DNA of 64,000 bases from positions 74,694-138,693 of the forward strand of contig CAJMKE010000004.1 in NCBI GenBank assembly GCA_905213895.1, written 5' to 3'. Shown here piece after piece: positions 33,526 to 42,462 of the stretch (the stretch's first letter is position 1; every line of letters starts with the position of its first letter). Made by a program: the position numbers and the translations under genes. The DNA is from an uncultured Alistipes sp. (lineage in GTDB: Bacteria > Bacteroidota > Bacteroidia > Bacteroidales > Rikenellaceae). A model generated the notes under the pieces. The model saw only the letters and a program-made list of their open reading frames with translations. It had not been told where the DNA came from and ran no database searches.

Positions 33526-33878
33526 AAATGTACAAATGTCTATTTTTTACAAAAATAATAATTTTTCGATGCACAAACCAAATTTCGCCGCTTTTTTGTC
33601 CGTCCCGATTCAAAAAACATACCTTACCGCACTTCGCCGCCGTGCGAACCCGACCTGAAAAGCAGGTTTCCGCCCCGCTACGCCCACGCATCATTACGTA
33701 TTTCGCCACACATTTGCGATTTTCGCCCCTTATAGGGATTTCGCCACATACGCAGAGGCTGTCTCCCATTTTGTTTCGCCGACGGACGATAAAAACGACA
33801 TTTGCAGCGTCCGATACGCCGTCCGGCATGGCAATCGGGTGTATCGCAGACGCAATGTTGAATCAAACAAAACGACAG
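33526..33878. other. Intergenic region between deoC and the FadL-like gene
   Basis: This holds a candidate minus-strand -7 box for deoC (33550-33557). I see no gene, no strong hairpin and no 9-nt tract. No clear TAnnTTTG precedes the FadL-like gene. An open frame continues upstream of that gene but has no signal-peptide logic and looks non-coding. Confidence 0.5.
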
Positions 33879-35309
33879 ATGAAAAAATTTTTCGCACTAC
33901 TCGCCCTTGCGGCGGCAGTCTCTTCCGAATCGTTCGCAGGCGGAATAATGACCAACACCAATCAGAGTCCGCAATGGATACGTCATATTGCGCGCGGAAC
34001 GTCGCTCGACCCCGACGCCGTATACTTCAACCCCGCCGGAACGGCATTCATGGAGGACGGATTCCACTTCTCGATAGGCAATCAGTTCGTGTTCCAGAAC
34101 CGCAGAGCCGACATCACCTACGCACCGTTCGCGATGAACGGCGGCAATCCGACCAAGCGGTTCGACGGCAAGACCTTCGCTCCGCTTCTGCCGAATCTCG
34201 ACCTCGTGTGGAAGCACAAACGCTTCTCCGTCATGGCTTCGGTCGGCATCGGCGGCGGTGGCGGCAAGGCGAAATACAATGACGGTCTCGGAGTGTTCGA
34301 GTCGCAGTTCGCGGCTCTGCCTGCGGCACTGACGCAACTCGGCATACCGACTTCGGCTTACTCGATAGGCTGCAAGGTTCACGGCTATCAGGTAACCTAC
34401 GCCGCCAATCTCGGTCTGGCGGTGCGTATCACCGACTGGCTGTCGTTCGCTGCTCAGGCCCGCTTCAACTACGTAACCAACAGTTACAAAGGCAATATCG
34501 GCAACATCACGGTCAATCCGACGTTCGCTCCGCTCGGACTGGACGGCTCGATGGTCGGCGCATACGACCTCTTCACCAAGGTAGCCGGCGCGATGGCAGG
34601 AACCGAGATGGGTGCAGCCGCAGGACAGTATGCGGCACTCGTAGCCGACAAGTCGCTCGACTGCGAACAGACGGGCTGGGGCATTGCACCGGTACTCGCG
34701 CTCTACTTCAATCACGGCGGATGGTCGGCATCGGTGAAATACGAGTTCCGCACGGCAATCACGCTCACCAACAAGACCAGAATCGATGACACGGGTCTGT
34801 ATCCCGACGGCAAAAAGACGCCTTACGACCAGCCTGCGCTTATCACGGCGGCTCTCTCGAAGCGTTTCCGCGACAAGGTAACGCTGACGGCTGAATATCA
34901 CTGCTATTTCGACAAGGACGCCCACTTCGAGAACGCGCTCGGAACCGACATTCCGAAACAGAAACTGATTGACGGCAATACTATGGAATATGTACTCGGC
35001 GTGGAATGGGACGTCTGCAAACGGCTGCTGCTCAGTTGCGGCGTGCAGTACAGCGACTTCGACGTCAAGGATGCGTTCCACTCCGAACTCGGATTCCAAC
35101 TCGACGCGCTGGCTGTCGGCATCGGAGGCGCGGTGAAAATCAGCGACAAGGTGAAATTCAATCTCGGCGTCTGCCACGGATTCTACTTCCCGCACACGGT
35201 AACGGCAATCAATGCCTCGACCGGACTCGACTACATCAGCCGCTACAAGCGTCGCAGCACGACTGTCAGCATCGGTTTCGACTTCAAGTTCGCCAAGAAA
35301 CGGAAATAA
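33879..35309 (+). CDS. OmpP1/FadL/TodX-type outer membrane transporter
   Basis: 476 residues with a signal peptide ending SESFAGG (about 20-22). The mature N-terminus, TNTNQSPQWIRHIARG followed by DAVYFNPAGTAFM, is the FadL/OmpP1 hatch signature. The rest alternates strands and loops and ends with a barrel strand (STTVSIGFDFKFAKKRK). FadL-family proteins move hydrophobic molecules such as long-chain fatty acids across the outer membrane. The SDR-ALDH pair upstream might handle related substrates, but deoC lies between and no direct link is shown. The start at 33879 was picked for the signal peptide. Confidence 0.9.
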   Translation: MKKFFALLALAAAVSSESFAGGIMTNTNQSPQWIRHIARGTSLDPDAVYFNPAGTAFMEDGFHFSIGNQFVFQNRRADITYAPFAMNGGNPTKRFDGKTFAPLLPNLDLVWKHKRFSVMASVGIGGGGGKAKYNDGLGVFESQFAALPAALTQLGIPTSAYSIGCKVHGYQVTYAANLGLAVRITDWLSFAAQARFNYVTNSYKGNIGNITVNPTFAPLGLDGSMVGAYDLFTKVAGAMAGTEMGAAAGQYAALVADKSLDCEQTGWGIAPVLALYFNHGGWSASVKYEFRTAITLTNKTRIDDTGLYPDGKKTPYDQPALITAALSKRFRDKVTLTAEYHCYFDKDAHFENALGTDIPKQKLIDGNTMEYVLGVEWDVCKRLLLSCGVQYSDFDVKDAFHSELGFQLDALAVGIGGAVKISDKVKFNLGVCHGFYFPHTVTAINASTGLDYISRYKRRSTTVSIGFDFKFAKKRK

Positions 35310-35344
35310 TCACACACTTTTCTCAATAAACTATCTTTTTGCAG

Positions 35345-35378
35345 GAACGGGCGGTCGCATTTGCGCGACCGCCCGTTC
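35345..35378 (+). terminator. Terminator of the FadL-like gene
   Basis: Perfect 14-bp stem (35345-35358 with 35365-35378). Confidence 0.85.
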
Positions 35379-35380
35379 TC

Positions 35381-35418
35381 TTTAAAGTCCTTAACGACCT
35401 TAAAGACTTTAAGGACTT
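35381..35418. repeat. 9-nt-unit intergenic tract (locus 10)
   Basis: Four units directly after the terminator. Confidence 0.85.
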
Positions 35419-35459
35419 TTTTCGCGAAAACCTTATTCATCCCGCTGCAAGTGCGTCAG

Positions 35460-35559
35460 AGCGGGTAAGATGCAAGGCGCAGAGGGCGAAAACGAGGGAG
35501 CATACTATGCGTATGCGACCGAGTTCGAGACCCGAATGCAACGCAGCAGATTGCCCGCT
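35460..35559. repeat. 100-nt structured intergenic element
   Basis: Outer stem AGCGGGTAA (35460-35468) with TTGCCCGCT (35551-35559), nine pairs including one U-G. Inside are an internal hairpin GCATAC...GTATGC (about 35500-35515) and the near-repeats GATGCAAGGCGCAG and GAATGCAACGCAG. No gene fits. It may be a dispersed repeat or structured RNA; orientation unknown. Confidence 0.45.
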
Positions 35560-35571
35560 ATCACGCGCTTG

Positions 35572-36603
35572 CTACTCAATCCCGCGGACATGCTTCTCCC
35601 ACGCCCAAGCCGAACGCAGGGTGTCGTCCAGCGAGCGTTCCGCCTTCCAGCCCAGTTCGCGGTTGGCGAGCGAGGTATCAGCCCACACAGCCACGACGTC
35701 GCCCGCACGGCGCGGAGCGACCTTGTAATTGAGTTTCAGTCCGTTCACGCGCTCGAACGTCTTCACGAGTTCGAATACCGACACGGCGCGTCCCGTACCG
35801 ATGTTGAAAATCTCGTAACGCTCCTTGTTCGCGCCGTCCGTCATGCGACGTATCGCCGCTACATGCGCTTTGGCGAGGTCTACAATATCTATATAGTCGC
35901 GCAGGCACGAACCGTCGGGCGTCGGATAGTCGTCGCCGAATATCGACAGGCACTCGCGGACACCTGCCGCCGTCTGCGTGATGTAAGGAACGAGATTCTG
36001 CGGCACGCCGCGCGGCAGTTCGCCGATAAGTGCCGACGGATGCGCGCCGATAGGGTTGAAATATCGCAGCGCGATGCCTTTGAGCGACGGATACGCCGCC
36101 ACCGAGTCGCGCAGGATGTCTTCGCACATCTGCTTGGTGTTGCCGTAGGACGACGTGGCGGGCTTGCGCGGCGACTGCTCGGTTACGGGCAGTTCGTCGG
36201 CTTCGCCATAGACGGTAGCCGACGACGAGAAGACGATGTTCGACCGACCGAACTCGCGCATCAAATCGACCACGTTCATGAATGACGACAGGTTGTTGCG
36301 ATAGTATTTCATCGGGTTCTCGACCGACTCGCCGACAGCCTTGTATGCCGCGAAATGGATTACCGAATCGAAATCGTATTTGCGGAACACCTCGGCGAAC
36401 GCCTCCTTGTCGCAGCAATCGACATCGACGAACGGAATCTCGACGCCCGTAATCCTGCGTGCGCCCTCGACGCCCGACATGTCGGAGTTGGAGAGGTTGT
36501 CGGCGATAACGACGTCGAATCCCGCACCGACGAGTTCGACTGCGGTGTGCGAACCTATGTAGCCCGCGCCGCCCGACACCAGAACACATTGTTTTTTATT
36601 CAT
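35572..36603 (-). CDS. galE: UDP-glucose 4-epimerase
   Basis: 343 residues; interconverts UDP-glucose and UDP-galactose. The NAD-binding GGAGYIGSH is at 11-19, the catalytic Ser in FSSSATVYG (about 126-134), and the Tyr153/Lys157 pair in YGNTK. Later PDGSCLRDYIDIVDLA and FNIGTG are typical GalE. It provides precursors for galactose-containing surface polysaccharides. It is monocistronic, with a leader of about 65 bases that carries a G9 run on the plus strand. Confidence 0.95.
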   Translation of the reverse strand: MNKKQCVLVSGGAGYIGSHTAVELVGAGFDVVIADNLSNSDMSGVEGARRITGVEIPFVDVDCCDKEAFAEVFRKYDFDSVIHFAAYKAVGESVENPMKYYRNNLSSFMNVVDLMREFGRSNIVFSSSATVYGEADELPVTEQSPRKPATSSYGNTKQMCEDILRDSVAAYPSLKGIALRYFNPIGAHPSALIGELPRGVPQNLVPYITQTAAGVRECLSIFGDDYPTPDGSCLRDYIDIVDLAKAHVAAIRRMTDGANKERYEIFNIGTGRAVSVFELVKTFERVNGLKLNYKVAPRRAGDVVAVWADTSLANRELGWKAERSLDDTLRSAWAWEKHVRGIE

Positions 36604-36646
36604 AATACTGATAATTATTTATGGTTGTATAATTTTTACCGATAAT

Positions 36647-36703
36647 GGGGGGGGGTAAATTGCCCTTTGGGATACAAAGTTACGCAATTTTTTCATACAT
36701 TTG
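36647..36703. promoter_or_regulatory. Divergent promoters of galE and the ABC exporter, with a G9 run
   Basis: Minus-strand TAACTTTG at 36675-36682 serves galE; plus-strand TACATTTG at 36696-36703 serves the ABC ATPase gene, with a leader of about 20 bases. A run of nine G is at 36647-36655, within the galE leader. Confidence 0.6.
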
Positions 36704-36728
36704 CCCAAACAAATTTCATTATTTCGCT

Positions 36729-37652
36729 ATGGATATTATTCGCGCCGAGCATATCACCAAAAGATTCACTCGGCATACCGCGCTCGACGACGTGTCGGTA
36801 AGCATTCCGCAAGGCTCGGTCTACGGTCTGCTCGGACCGAACGGAGCGGGCAAGACGACGCTGATTCGAGTAATCAACCGAATCACGATTCCCGATGCGG
36901 GAGAGGTGTTCTTCGACGGAAAGCCAATCACGCAGAACGACATCTACAAAATCGGCTACCTGCCCGAGGAACGCGGTCTCTACCGCAAGATGAAGGTCGG
37001 CGAACAGGCGATTTTCCTCGCCCGCCTGAAAGGACTTTCGCGCCACGAGGCGTTGGTGCGCCTCAAAGAGTGGTTCACGCGGTTCGGCATCGAGGACTGG
37101 TGGAACAAGAAGGTCGAAGACCTCTCGAAAGGTATGGCGCAGAAGGTACAGTTCATCGTAACGGTGCTTCACGAGCCCAAACTGCTCATCTTCGACGAGC
37201 CGTTCTCGGGATTCGACCCGATAAACGCCAATCTGCTCAAAGAGGAGATACTGCGGCTCCGCGACAACGGGGCGACCGTGATTTTCTCGACCCACAACAT
37301 GGCGAGCGTCGAGGAGATTTGCGACCACATCACGCTCATCAACAAGTCGCACAACATCCTGTCGGGACGGGTGGACGAAATCCGCCGCAGCCACGGCAGC
37401 AACATATTCACCGTTCAGTTCCACGGAGACGCGCAGTCGCTGGCAACGACGCTCGGCGGCAGGTGCGAGATTTTGGAGAGCGAGGAGAGCGTAACGGGCT
37501 ATTCGACGCTCAAAATCCACATCGGCGACGATGCCGACGTGCGCAGCACCGTCGCGGCGATAAACGATGCGGTCGAACTGCGTTCGTTCACCGAAATCAT
37601 CCCGAGCATGAACGACATTTTCATCCGTGCCGTAAACGGAACGCTCGGATAA
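36729..37652 (+). CDS. ABC transporter ATP-binding protein (NatA-like)
   Basis: 307 residues. The start at 36729 (MDIIRAEHITKRF) suits the family and the promoter. Walker A GPNGAGKT is at 36-43, signature LSKGM at 132-136, Walker B LLIFDEP with Asp156-Glu157, and the switch His in STHNM. The C-terminal 80 residues match the extra domain of NatA/DrrA-type ATPases. The next gene encodes its membrane partner. Exported substrate unknown; sodium, drugs or lipids are known for the family. Confidence 0.93.
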   Translation: MDIIRAEHITKRFTRHTALDDVSVSIPQGSVYGLLGPNGAGKTTLIRVINRITIPDAGEVFFDGKPITQNDIYKIGYLPEERGLYRKMKVGEQAIFLARLKGLSRHEALVRLKEWFTRFGIEDWWNKKVEDLSKGMAQKVQFIVTVLHEPKLLIFDEPFSGFDPINANLLKEEILRLRDNGATVIFSTHNMASVEEICDHITLINKSHNILSGRVDEIRRSHGSNIFTVQFHGDAQSLATTLGGRCEILESEESVTGYSTLKIHIGDDADVRSTVAAINDAVELRSFTEIIPSMNDIFIRAVNGTLG

Positions 37653-37664
37653 AATAAAAATGCC

Positions 37665-37702
37665 TCCTTAACGACTTTAAGGTATTTAAGGACTTTAATG
37701 TC
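37665..37702. repeat. 9-nt-unit intergenic tract (locus 11)
   Basis: Four units between the ATPase and permease genes, inside what should be one transcript. Confidence 0.8.
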
Positions 37703-37731
37703 ATGGGGCATTAACGAAAAATTTGCAGATT

Positions 37732-39060
37732 ATGAGAAACATAGGACTTATAATGGTTCGCGAGTTCCGCGAACGCGTATACAAGAAGTCGTTCATCATC
37801 ACGACACTGCTCATGCCGGTGCTGATGCTCGCGCTGATGGCGGCACCGACGCTCATCATGCTTTTCGCCAAGGGCGACACCAAGATTATAGAGGTGATAG
37901 ACGAGAGCGGCATCGTCGCTCCCCAACTCGCATCCAACGAACTCGTCGAGTTCCGCACATCCGACCTCCCGCTGACCGAGGCGTTGAAAAAGTCGCTCGA
38001 CGACGAGGATTTCGGCGTACTCTACATAGGCGGCGACGTGGTCGCGAACCCCAACGAGGTGCGGCTCTACACCAATTCGTCATCGTCGATGATGATAGAG
38101 GAGAGCATTTCGCGCAAGATTTCGGACATCATCGAAACCGAGCGTCTGAAAGAGTACAACATCGAGAATCTCAAAGAGATAATGGACAAGGTCGCCGTAG
38201 ACCTCCACATCACGACTTTCCGCAACGACAAGGACGACGAGCAGAGCGCGGCATCATCGTCGTTCGCGTCGGGAATGGTCGGCATGGCACTCGGATTCCT
38301 GCTCTACATGTTCCTGCTGCTCTACGGCTCGATAGTGATGCAGAGCATCATCGAGGAGAAGAACTCGCGAATCCTCGAAGTGATGGTATCGACCGTGCGT
38401 CCGTTCGACATGATGATGGGCAAGATACTCGGCGTGGCATCCGTCGCGGCGACGCAGATTCTCATCTGGGGCGCGGTTATGGTGCTGGCAAGTACGGTGC
38501 TGATACCGATGATGATGCCGGACAACATACTCGAAAGCGTCGAGGCGATACAGGCGGGCGGTGCCGACACCGCCGCGATAGCGCAGGCGGCGGACATCGA
38601 CCCAGAGATGATAACCGCCATGTCGTCGGTACTCAACGTGGGCTACATCGGCATGATATTCGGCACGCTGCTACTGTTCATGGTCGGCGGATTCCTGCTC
38701 TACTCGGCGATGTTCGCCGCAGTTGGCGCAAGCGTCGATTCGCCGCAGGACGCGCAGCAACTCACGACGCCTATCACGATTCCGATTATCATCTCGCTCG
38801 TGGTAATGATGCTCGTGATGAACGACCCGAACTCGCCGGTGGCGTTCTGGTGTTCGATGATTCCTTTCACCTCGCCTATCGTGATGATGGCGCGCATCCC
38901 GAGCGGCATCCCGACCTGGGAAATCGTCGTCTCGCTGGTGCTTCTCTATGCGACTTTCACCGCTGCTGTGTGGCTGGCGGGCAAAATCTACAAGGTCGGC
39001 ATATTCATGCACGGCAAGAAACCGTCGTTCAAGGATTTGTGGCGGTGGATGAAGTATTAG
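37732..39060 (+). CDS. ABC transporter permease (NatB/ABC-2 type)
   Basis: 442 residues from the ATG at 37732. One membrane helix near the N-terminus (about 20-40) is followed by a large extracytoplasmic loop (about 45-175) and five more helices, the usual ABC-2/NatB plan. The cytoplasmic turn has EEKNSRILEVMVSTVRPFDMMMGKILGV, the EExxxR...MVS signature of ABC-2 permeases. It pairs with the ATPase 79 bases upstream. A terminator follows after the repeat region. Confidence 0.9.
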   Translation: MRNIGLIMVREFRERVYKKSFIITTLLMPVLMLALMAAPTLIMLFAKGDTKIIEVIDESGIVAPQLASNELVEFRTSDLPLTEALKKSLDDEDFGVLYIGGDVVANPNEVRLYTNSSSSMMIEESISRKISDIIETERLKEYNIENLKEIMDKVAVDLHITTFRNDKDDEQSAASSSFASGMVGMALGFLLYMFLLLYGSIVMQSIIEEKNSRILEVMVSTVRPFDMMMGKILGVASVAATQILIWGAVMVLASTVLIPMMMPDNILESVEAIQAGGADTAAIAQAADIDPEMITAMSSVLNVGYIGMIFGTLLLFMVGGFLLYSAMFAAVGASVDSPQDAQQLTTPITIPIIISLVVMMLVMNDPNSPVAFWCSMIPFTSPIVMMARIPSGIPTWEIVVSLVLLYATFTAAVWLAGKIYKVGIFMHGKKPSFKDLWRWMKY

Positions 39061-39072
39061 CGCAGAGGCTTT

Positions 39073-39096
39073 CTTAAAGTCCTTAACGACCTTAAC
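39073..39096. repeat. 9-nt-unit intergenic tract (locus 12, left part)
   Basis: Left part of a tract that is interrupted by a hairpin element; the right part is at 39171-39190. Confidence 0.8.
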
Positions 39097-39170
39097 CGAC
39101 GCCAAGCCGAGAGCAGTCGAACTTGTTCGGACTGCCGAGGCGCGAAGGAGGAAAAGCCCGCGCTGCGGGG
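39097..39170. repeat. Hairpin element inside a 9-nt tract
   Basis: About 74 bases with an imperfect stem: GCCAAGCCGAGAGCAGTC pairs with GACTGCCGAGGC around the loop at about 39120-39127, then a second GC-rich part (AAAGCCCGCGCTGCGGGG). Tract sequence resumes directly on the far side, as expected for an insertion. Confidence 0.5.
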
Positions 39171-39190
39171 TTAAAGTCTTTAAGGTCCTT
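39171..39190. repeat. 9-nt-unit intergenic tract (locus 12, right part)
   Basis: Continues the tract after the hairpin element and ends at the terminator. Confidence 0.8.
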
Positions 39191-39191
39191 T

Positions 39192-39221
39192 GATGATGGT
39201 CGGCATCTGCCGACCATCATC
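39192..39221 (+). terminator. Terminator after the ABC permease gene
   Basis: Perfect 14-bp stem (39192-39205 with 39208-39221), two-base loop, followed by TTTTATT. Confidence 0.85.
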
Positions 39222-39277
39222 TTTTATTGCCGCAGCGGTTTCCCGCCCGTTTCTCGTTTTTACCGGATTTTTTTATA

Positions 39278-39285
39278 ACTTTGCA
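39278..39285 (+). promoter_or_regulatory. -7 box TAACTTTG for the flippase run
   Basis: Matches TAnnTTTG, with a leader of about 30 bases. The -33 region has no clear TTTG. Confidence 0.55.
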
Positions 39286-39321
39286 AGTTATAATGCGCTA
39301 TTGTGCGCCGAAGAATACGAT

Positions 39322-40788
39322 ATGCTCGAAAAACTCGCCAAACAGACCGCCATATACGGCATCAGCACCATACTCGGACGATTCCTGAGTTACCTGCTGA
39401 CACCGTTCTACACCCGCATATTCGGTCTGGACGCCTACGGAATAATCACCGACGTCTACGCCCTGATTCCGTTCGCGCTCGTCGTACTCACGCTCGGCAT
39501 GGAGTCGAGTTACTTCCGCTTCGCCGCCAAGGCGGAGGCTGCGGGGGGCGACGTCGCTGCGGCGAAACGGCGCATATTCGCCACGACATGGGGCATAACG
39601 TCGCTCGCGGCACTGCTGTTCTTCGCCGCCGTCGCCGTGTTCCGCACCGACGTGTCGGCACTTATGGGCGACGCCTACTCCGCCCACCCCGAATACGTCC
39701 TTATCGTCGCCGCGATAGTGATGCTCGACGTCTGGGGCTGCATCCCGTTCTCGCGGCTGCGCGAACAGGGCAAGGCTGGAACGTTCGTTACGCTCAAACT
39801 GATAAACATCGTACTGCAAGTCCTGCTCGCCGTCGGATTCTGGCGCATCGGGCTGTTCGACAGCGCGTTCGGCGTAGGCTGGGCATTCGTCGCCAACCTT
39901 ATCGCAAGTCTCGTTACGACCTCGGCGGTAATCGTCGCGACGGGAGCAATCGCACCGCGCATAGACAGAGCGATACTGGCAGCCGTCTTCGCCTACTCGC
40001 TGCCGCTGCTGCTCTCGGGAATCGCCGGCACGGCTAACGAGTTCATCGACCGTCAGATGATAAAATACCTCGTACCCGAAGGTGCGATGGCGCAACTCGG
40101 CATCTACGGCGCGATAACCAAAATAGCCGTCGTGATGACGCTCTTCACGCAGATGTACCGTCTCGCCGCCGAACCGTTCTTCCTGTCGAACTTCAAGCGC
40201 GAGGATTTCGTGGCGATGAACGCCGCGGCGTTGAAATATTTCGTGATGTTCTCGATGGCGATATTCCTCGGCATCGCGCTCTACCGCGACATCTTCGCCC
40301 TTATCGTCGGCGCGCAGTTCCGCGAGGGCATCTTCATCCTGCCCGTCGTCCTCGGAGCGAACATACTGAGCGGCGTATGGCTCAACCTCTCGTTCTGGTA
40401 CAAGCGCGAGGAGAAGACCCGCTTCGCGCTCTGGATAACGCTGTCGGGACTGGCATTCTCGGTCATCGGCGGCATGATACTGATTCCGCGTGCAGGCTAT
40501 TTCGGCGCGGCGTGGAGCCGTTTCGCCGCCGAAGCGGTGATGGTCGCCGTCAGCCTCGCGCTCAACCGCATATACTTCCCGACGCCTTACGATTTCAGGC
40601 GCATCGGCGAATACGTAATCATCGGACTCGCGCTGTTCGCATTGAGCGAAACGCTCGTCCAGCCGCAGCCGGCAGCCATAAGATATACGGCGAACACGGT
40701 TCTGTTCGTTATCTATCTGGCATACGCCGTGCGGCGCGAGAAAATCGACGTGGCGGCGATGCTGCGTGCAATATTGAAACGGAGATAA
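39322..40788 (+). CDS. Polysaccharide/lipid-linked-sugar flippase (MATE-like, Wzx type)
   Basis: 488 residues. The start at 39322 gives MLEKLAKQTAIYGISTILGRFLSYLLTPFYTRIFG, the classic N-terminus of polysaccharide-biosynthesis flippases. I count 12-14 hydrophobic segments over the length. It would move lipid-linked sugars across the inner membrane. It heads a ten-gene co-directional run but is not in a sugar-transferase cluster, which suggests a housekeeping role such as a LPS or peptidoglycan-like precursor, or a general flippase. Substrate unknown. Confidence 0.85.
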   Translation: MLEKLAKQTAIYGISTILGRFLSYLLTPFYTRIFGLDAYGIITDVYALIPFALVVLTLGMESSYFRFAAKAEAAGGDVAAAKRRIFATTWGITSLAALLFFAAVAVFRTDVSALMGDAYSAHPEYVLIVAAIVMLDVWGCIPFSRLREQGKAGTFVTLKLINIVLQVLLAVGFWRIGLFDSAFGVGWAFVANLIASLVTTSAVIVATGAIAPRIDRAILAAVFAYSLPLLLSGIAGTANEFIDRQMIKYLVPEGAMAQLGIYGAITKIAVVMTLFTQMYRLAAEPFFLSNFKREDFVAMNAAALKYFVMFSMAIFLGIALYRDIFALIVGAQFREGIFILPVVLGANILSGVWLNLSFWYKREEKTRFALWITLSGLAFSVIGGMILIPRAGYFGAAWSRFAAEAVMVAVSLALNRIYFPTPYDFRRIGEYVIIGLALFALSETLVQPQPAAIRYTANTVLFVIYLAYAVRREKIDVAAMLRAILKRR

Positions 40789-40792
40789 AGTC

Positions 40793-41938
40793 ATGAGATT
40801 CGCAGACATAACAGGACAGCACGAGTTGAAACGGCATCTGACGGCGAGCGTCGATGCGGGACGCATCAGCCATGCCCAACTTTTCACGGGCATCGCGGGT
40901 GCAGGCACACTGCCGCTGGCAATCGCCTACGCCCAGTACATCCACTGCCGCAACCGCCACGACGGCGATTCGTGCGGCGAATGCCCGTCGTGCCGTCAGA
41001 TTGCTGCGCTGGCACACCCCGACCTCCACTTCGTGTTCCCCGTGAACAAGCAGGGCAAAAAGAGCGGCGAGGTGGTGTTGAGCAGCGGTTTCATGCCGCA
41101 GTGGCGCGAGATGTTCGAGCGCACGGGCGGCTACTTCTCGCCGCAGGAGTGGTTCGACGCGCTGAATCTGGGCAAGACGCTCAAAGGCGTGATTTCGACC
41201 AAGGAGGCGGAGGAGATAATCCGCAAACTGTCGTTCAAGAGTTTCGAGTCGGCATACAAGACGATGATTATCTGGCTGCCCGAAACGATGAACGACGAAG
41301 CCTCGAACCGCATATTGAAAATCCTTGAAGAGCCGTGGGAGCAGACCGTATTCATACTGGTTTCGGAGCGTCCCGACCTGCTCTTGAAGACGATACTTTC
41401 GCGCACGCAGGAGGTCGGCGTACCGCGCCTCGCGGCATCCGACCTCGAACCGATAGTACGCCGGTCGGGCGAGACCGACGAAGCGAAGATACGCAACACG
41501 GCACGGCTCGCAGGCGGCGACCTGCTCGAACTGCGGCGGCTGCTCGGCGGCAGCAACGACGACGTGCGGCACGAGAATTTCGAGGCATTCTGCTCCATCA
41601 TGCGGTTGAGTTACAACGACCGCCACCTGGAACTGATGAACTGGGCGGAAGATGTGGCACAACTTTCGCGCGAACGCCAGCGGTCGATGCTGACCGACTT
41701 TTCGCGGCTGCTGCGCGAAGCGTTCATGCTCCATGCGGGGCTTGCCGAAGCGAGTTACCTGTGGGGCGAGGAGGCGGAGTTCTGCCGCAAGTTCGCACCG
41801 TTCATCGGCAGCGGCAACATCGAGGCGATAATCGCCGAAATCGAGGCTGCGGCACGGCAGATAAGCCAGAACGGCAATCCGCGCATAGTGTTCACCCACT
41901 TCGCGCTCGCCGTCAGCAAACAGATAAGGAGATTGTAG
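40793..41938 (+). CDS. holB: DNA polymerase III delta-prime subunit
   Basis: 381 residues; clamp-loader subunit. The N-terminus FADITGQHELKRHLTASVDAGRISHAQLFTG is typical. The P-loop position reads TGIAGAGTLPLA, without the Lys-Thr of a working Walker A, in line with delta-prime being a non-hydrolysing subunit. The zinc module is visible as CRNRHDGDSCGECPSC. TMNDEASNRILKILEEP is the usual sensor region. It starts four bases after the flippase gene. Confidence 0.9.
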   Translation: MRFADITGQHELKRHLTASVDAGRISHAQLFTGIAGAGTLPLAIAYAQYIHCRNRHDGDSCGECPSCRQIAALAHPDLHFVFPVNKQGKKSGEVVLSSGFMPQWREMFERTGGYFSPQEWFDALNLGKTLKGVISTKEAEEIIRKLSFKSFESAYKTMIIWLPETMNDEASNRILKILEEPWEQTVFILVSERPDLLLKTILSRTQEVGVPRLAASDLEPIVRRSGETDEAKIRNTARLAGGDLLELRRLLGGSNDDVRHENFEAFCSIMRLSYNDRHLELMNWAEDVAQLSRERQRSMLTDFSRLLREAFMLHAGLAEASYLWGEEAEFCRKFAPFIGSGNIEAIIAEIEAAARQISQNGNPRIVFTHFALAVSKQIRRL

Positions 41939-41940
41939 AA

Positions 41941-41978
41941 CGACATTAAGGACCTTAAAGTCCTTAAAGACTTTAAAG
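41941..41978. repeat. 9-nt-unit intergenic tract (locus 13)
   Basis: Four units between holB and folK in the same direction, reaching to within eight bases of the folK ATG. Confidence 0.85.
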
Positions 41979-41985
41979 AAAAAGC

Positions 41986-42462
41986 ATGGTTGAAGCGGTA
42001 ATCCTCGGAGGAGGCAACATAGGCGATGTGGAACAGCGGCTCGCCGAAGCCGAACGGCTGATAGGCGAACGCATAGGCGAGGTCATCGCACGCTCGTCGC
42101 TGCACCGGAGCGAGGCTTGGGGCTTCCGTTCGCAGAACGACTTCCTCAACAGGGCGTTCGTCGTCAGGACTGCACTCGCTCCCGAGGAGTTGCTCGATGC
42201 GACGCAGGGCATAGAACGCGAACTGGGGCGCGACCGCGAGCAGGAGTACCGCGAGAAACTGCTGTCGGGCGAGCCCTACGCATCGCGCAGAATCGACCTC
42301 GACATACTGCTCTACGGCGACGAACACATATCGACCCCGCGGCTGCAAGTGCCGCACCCGCTAATCATGCAGCGCGAGTTCGCACTCGCACCGCTCTGCG
42401 AAGCGACGGGGCTTACGCGCGAGGAGGTCGGCAAAAAGATAAAAACGATTGTGAAGAGATGA
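41986..42462 (+). CDS. folK: 2-amino-4-hydroxy-6-hydroxymethyldihydropteridine diphosphokinase
   Basis: 158 residues; HPPK of folate synthesis. Landmarks are ILGGGNIGDVEQRL at the N-terminus (usual LGSNxG), SEAWGFRSQNDFLNRAF, and RRIDLDILLYGDE with the two metal-binding Asp, then VPHPLIMQREFALAPL. It overlaps the next gene by an ATGA junction. Confidence 0.93.
   Translation: MVEAVILGGGNIGDVEQRLAEAERLIGERIGEVIARSSLHRSEAWGFRSQNDFLNRAFVVRTALAPEELLDATQGIERELGRDREQEYREKLLSGEPYASRRIDLDILLYGDEHISTPRLQVPHPLIMQREFALAPLCEATGLTREEVGKKIKTIVKR

Noticed and set aside
35470..36285. Plus-strand ORF opposite galE starting MQGAEGENEG
   Set aside because: Mostly a shadow of galE; its first part is the 100-nt structured element, not a gene.
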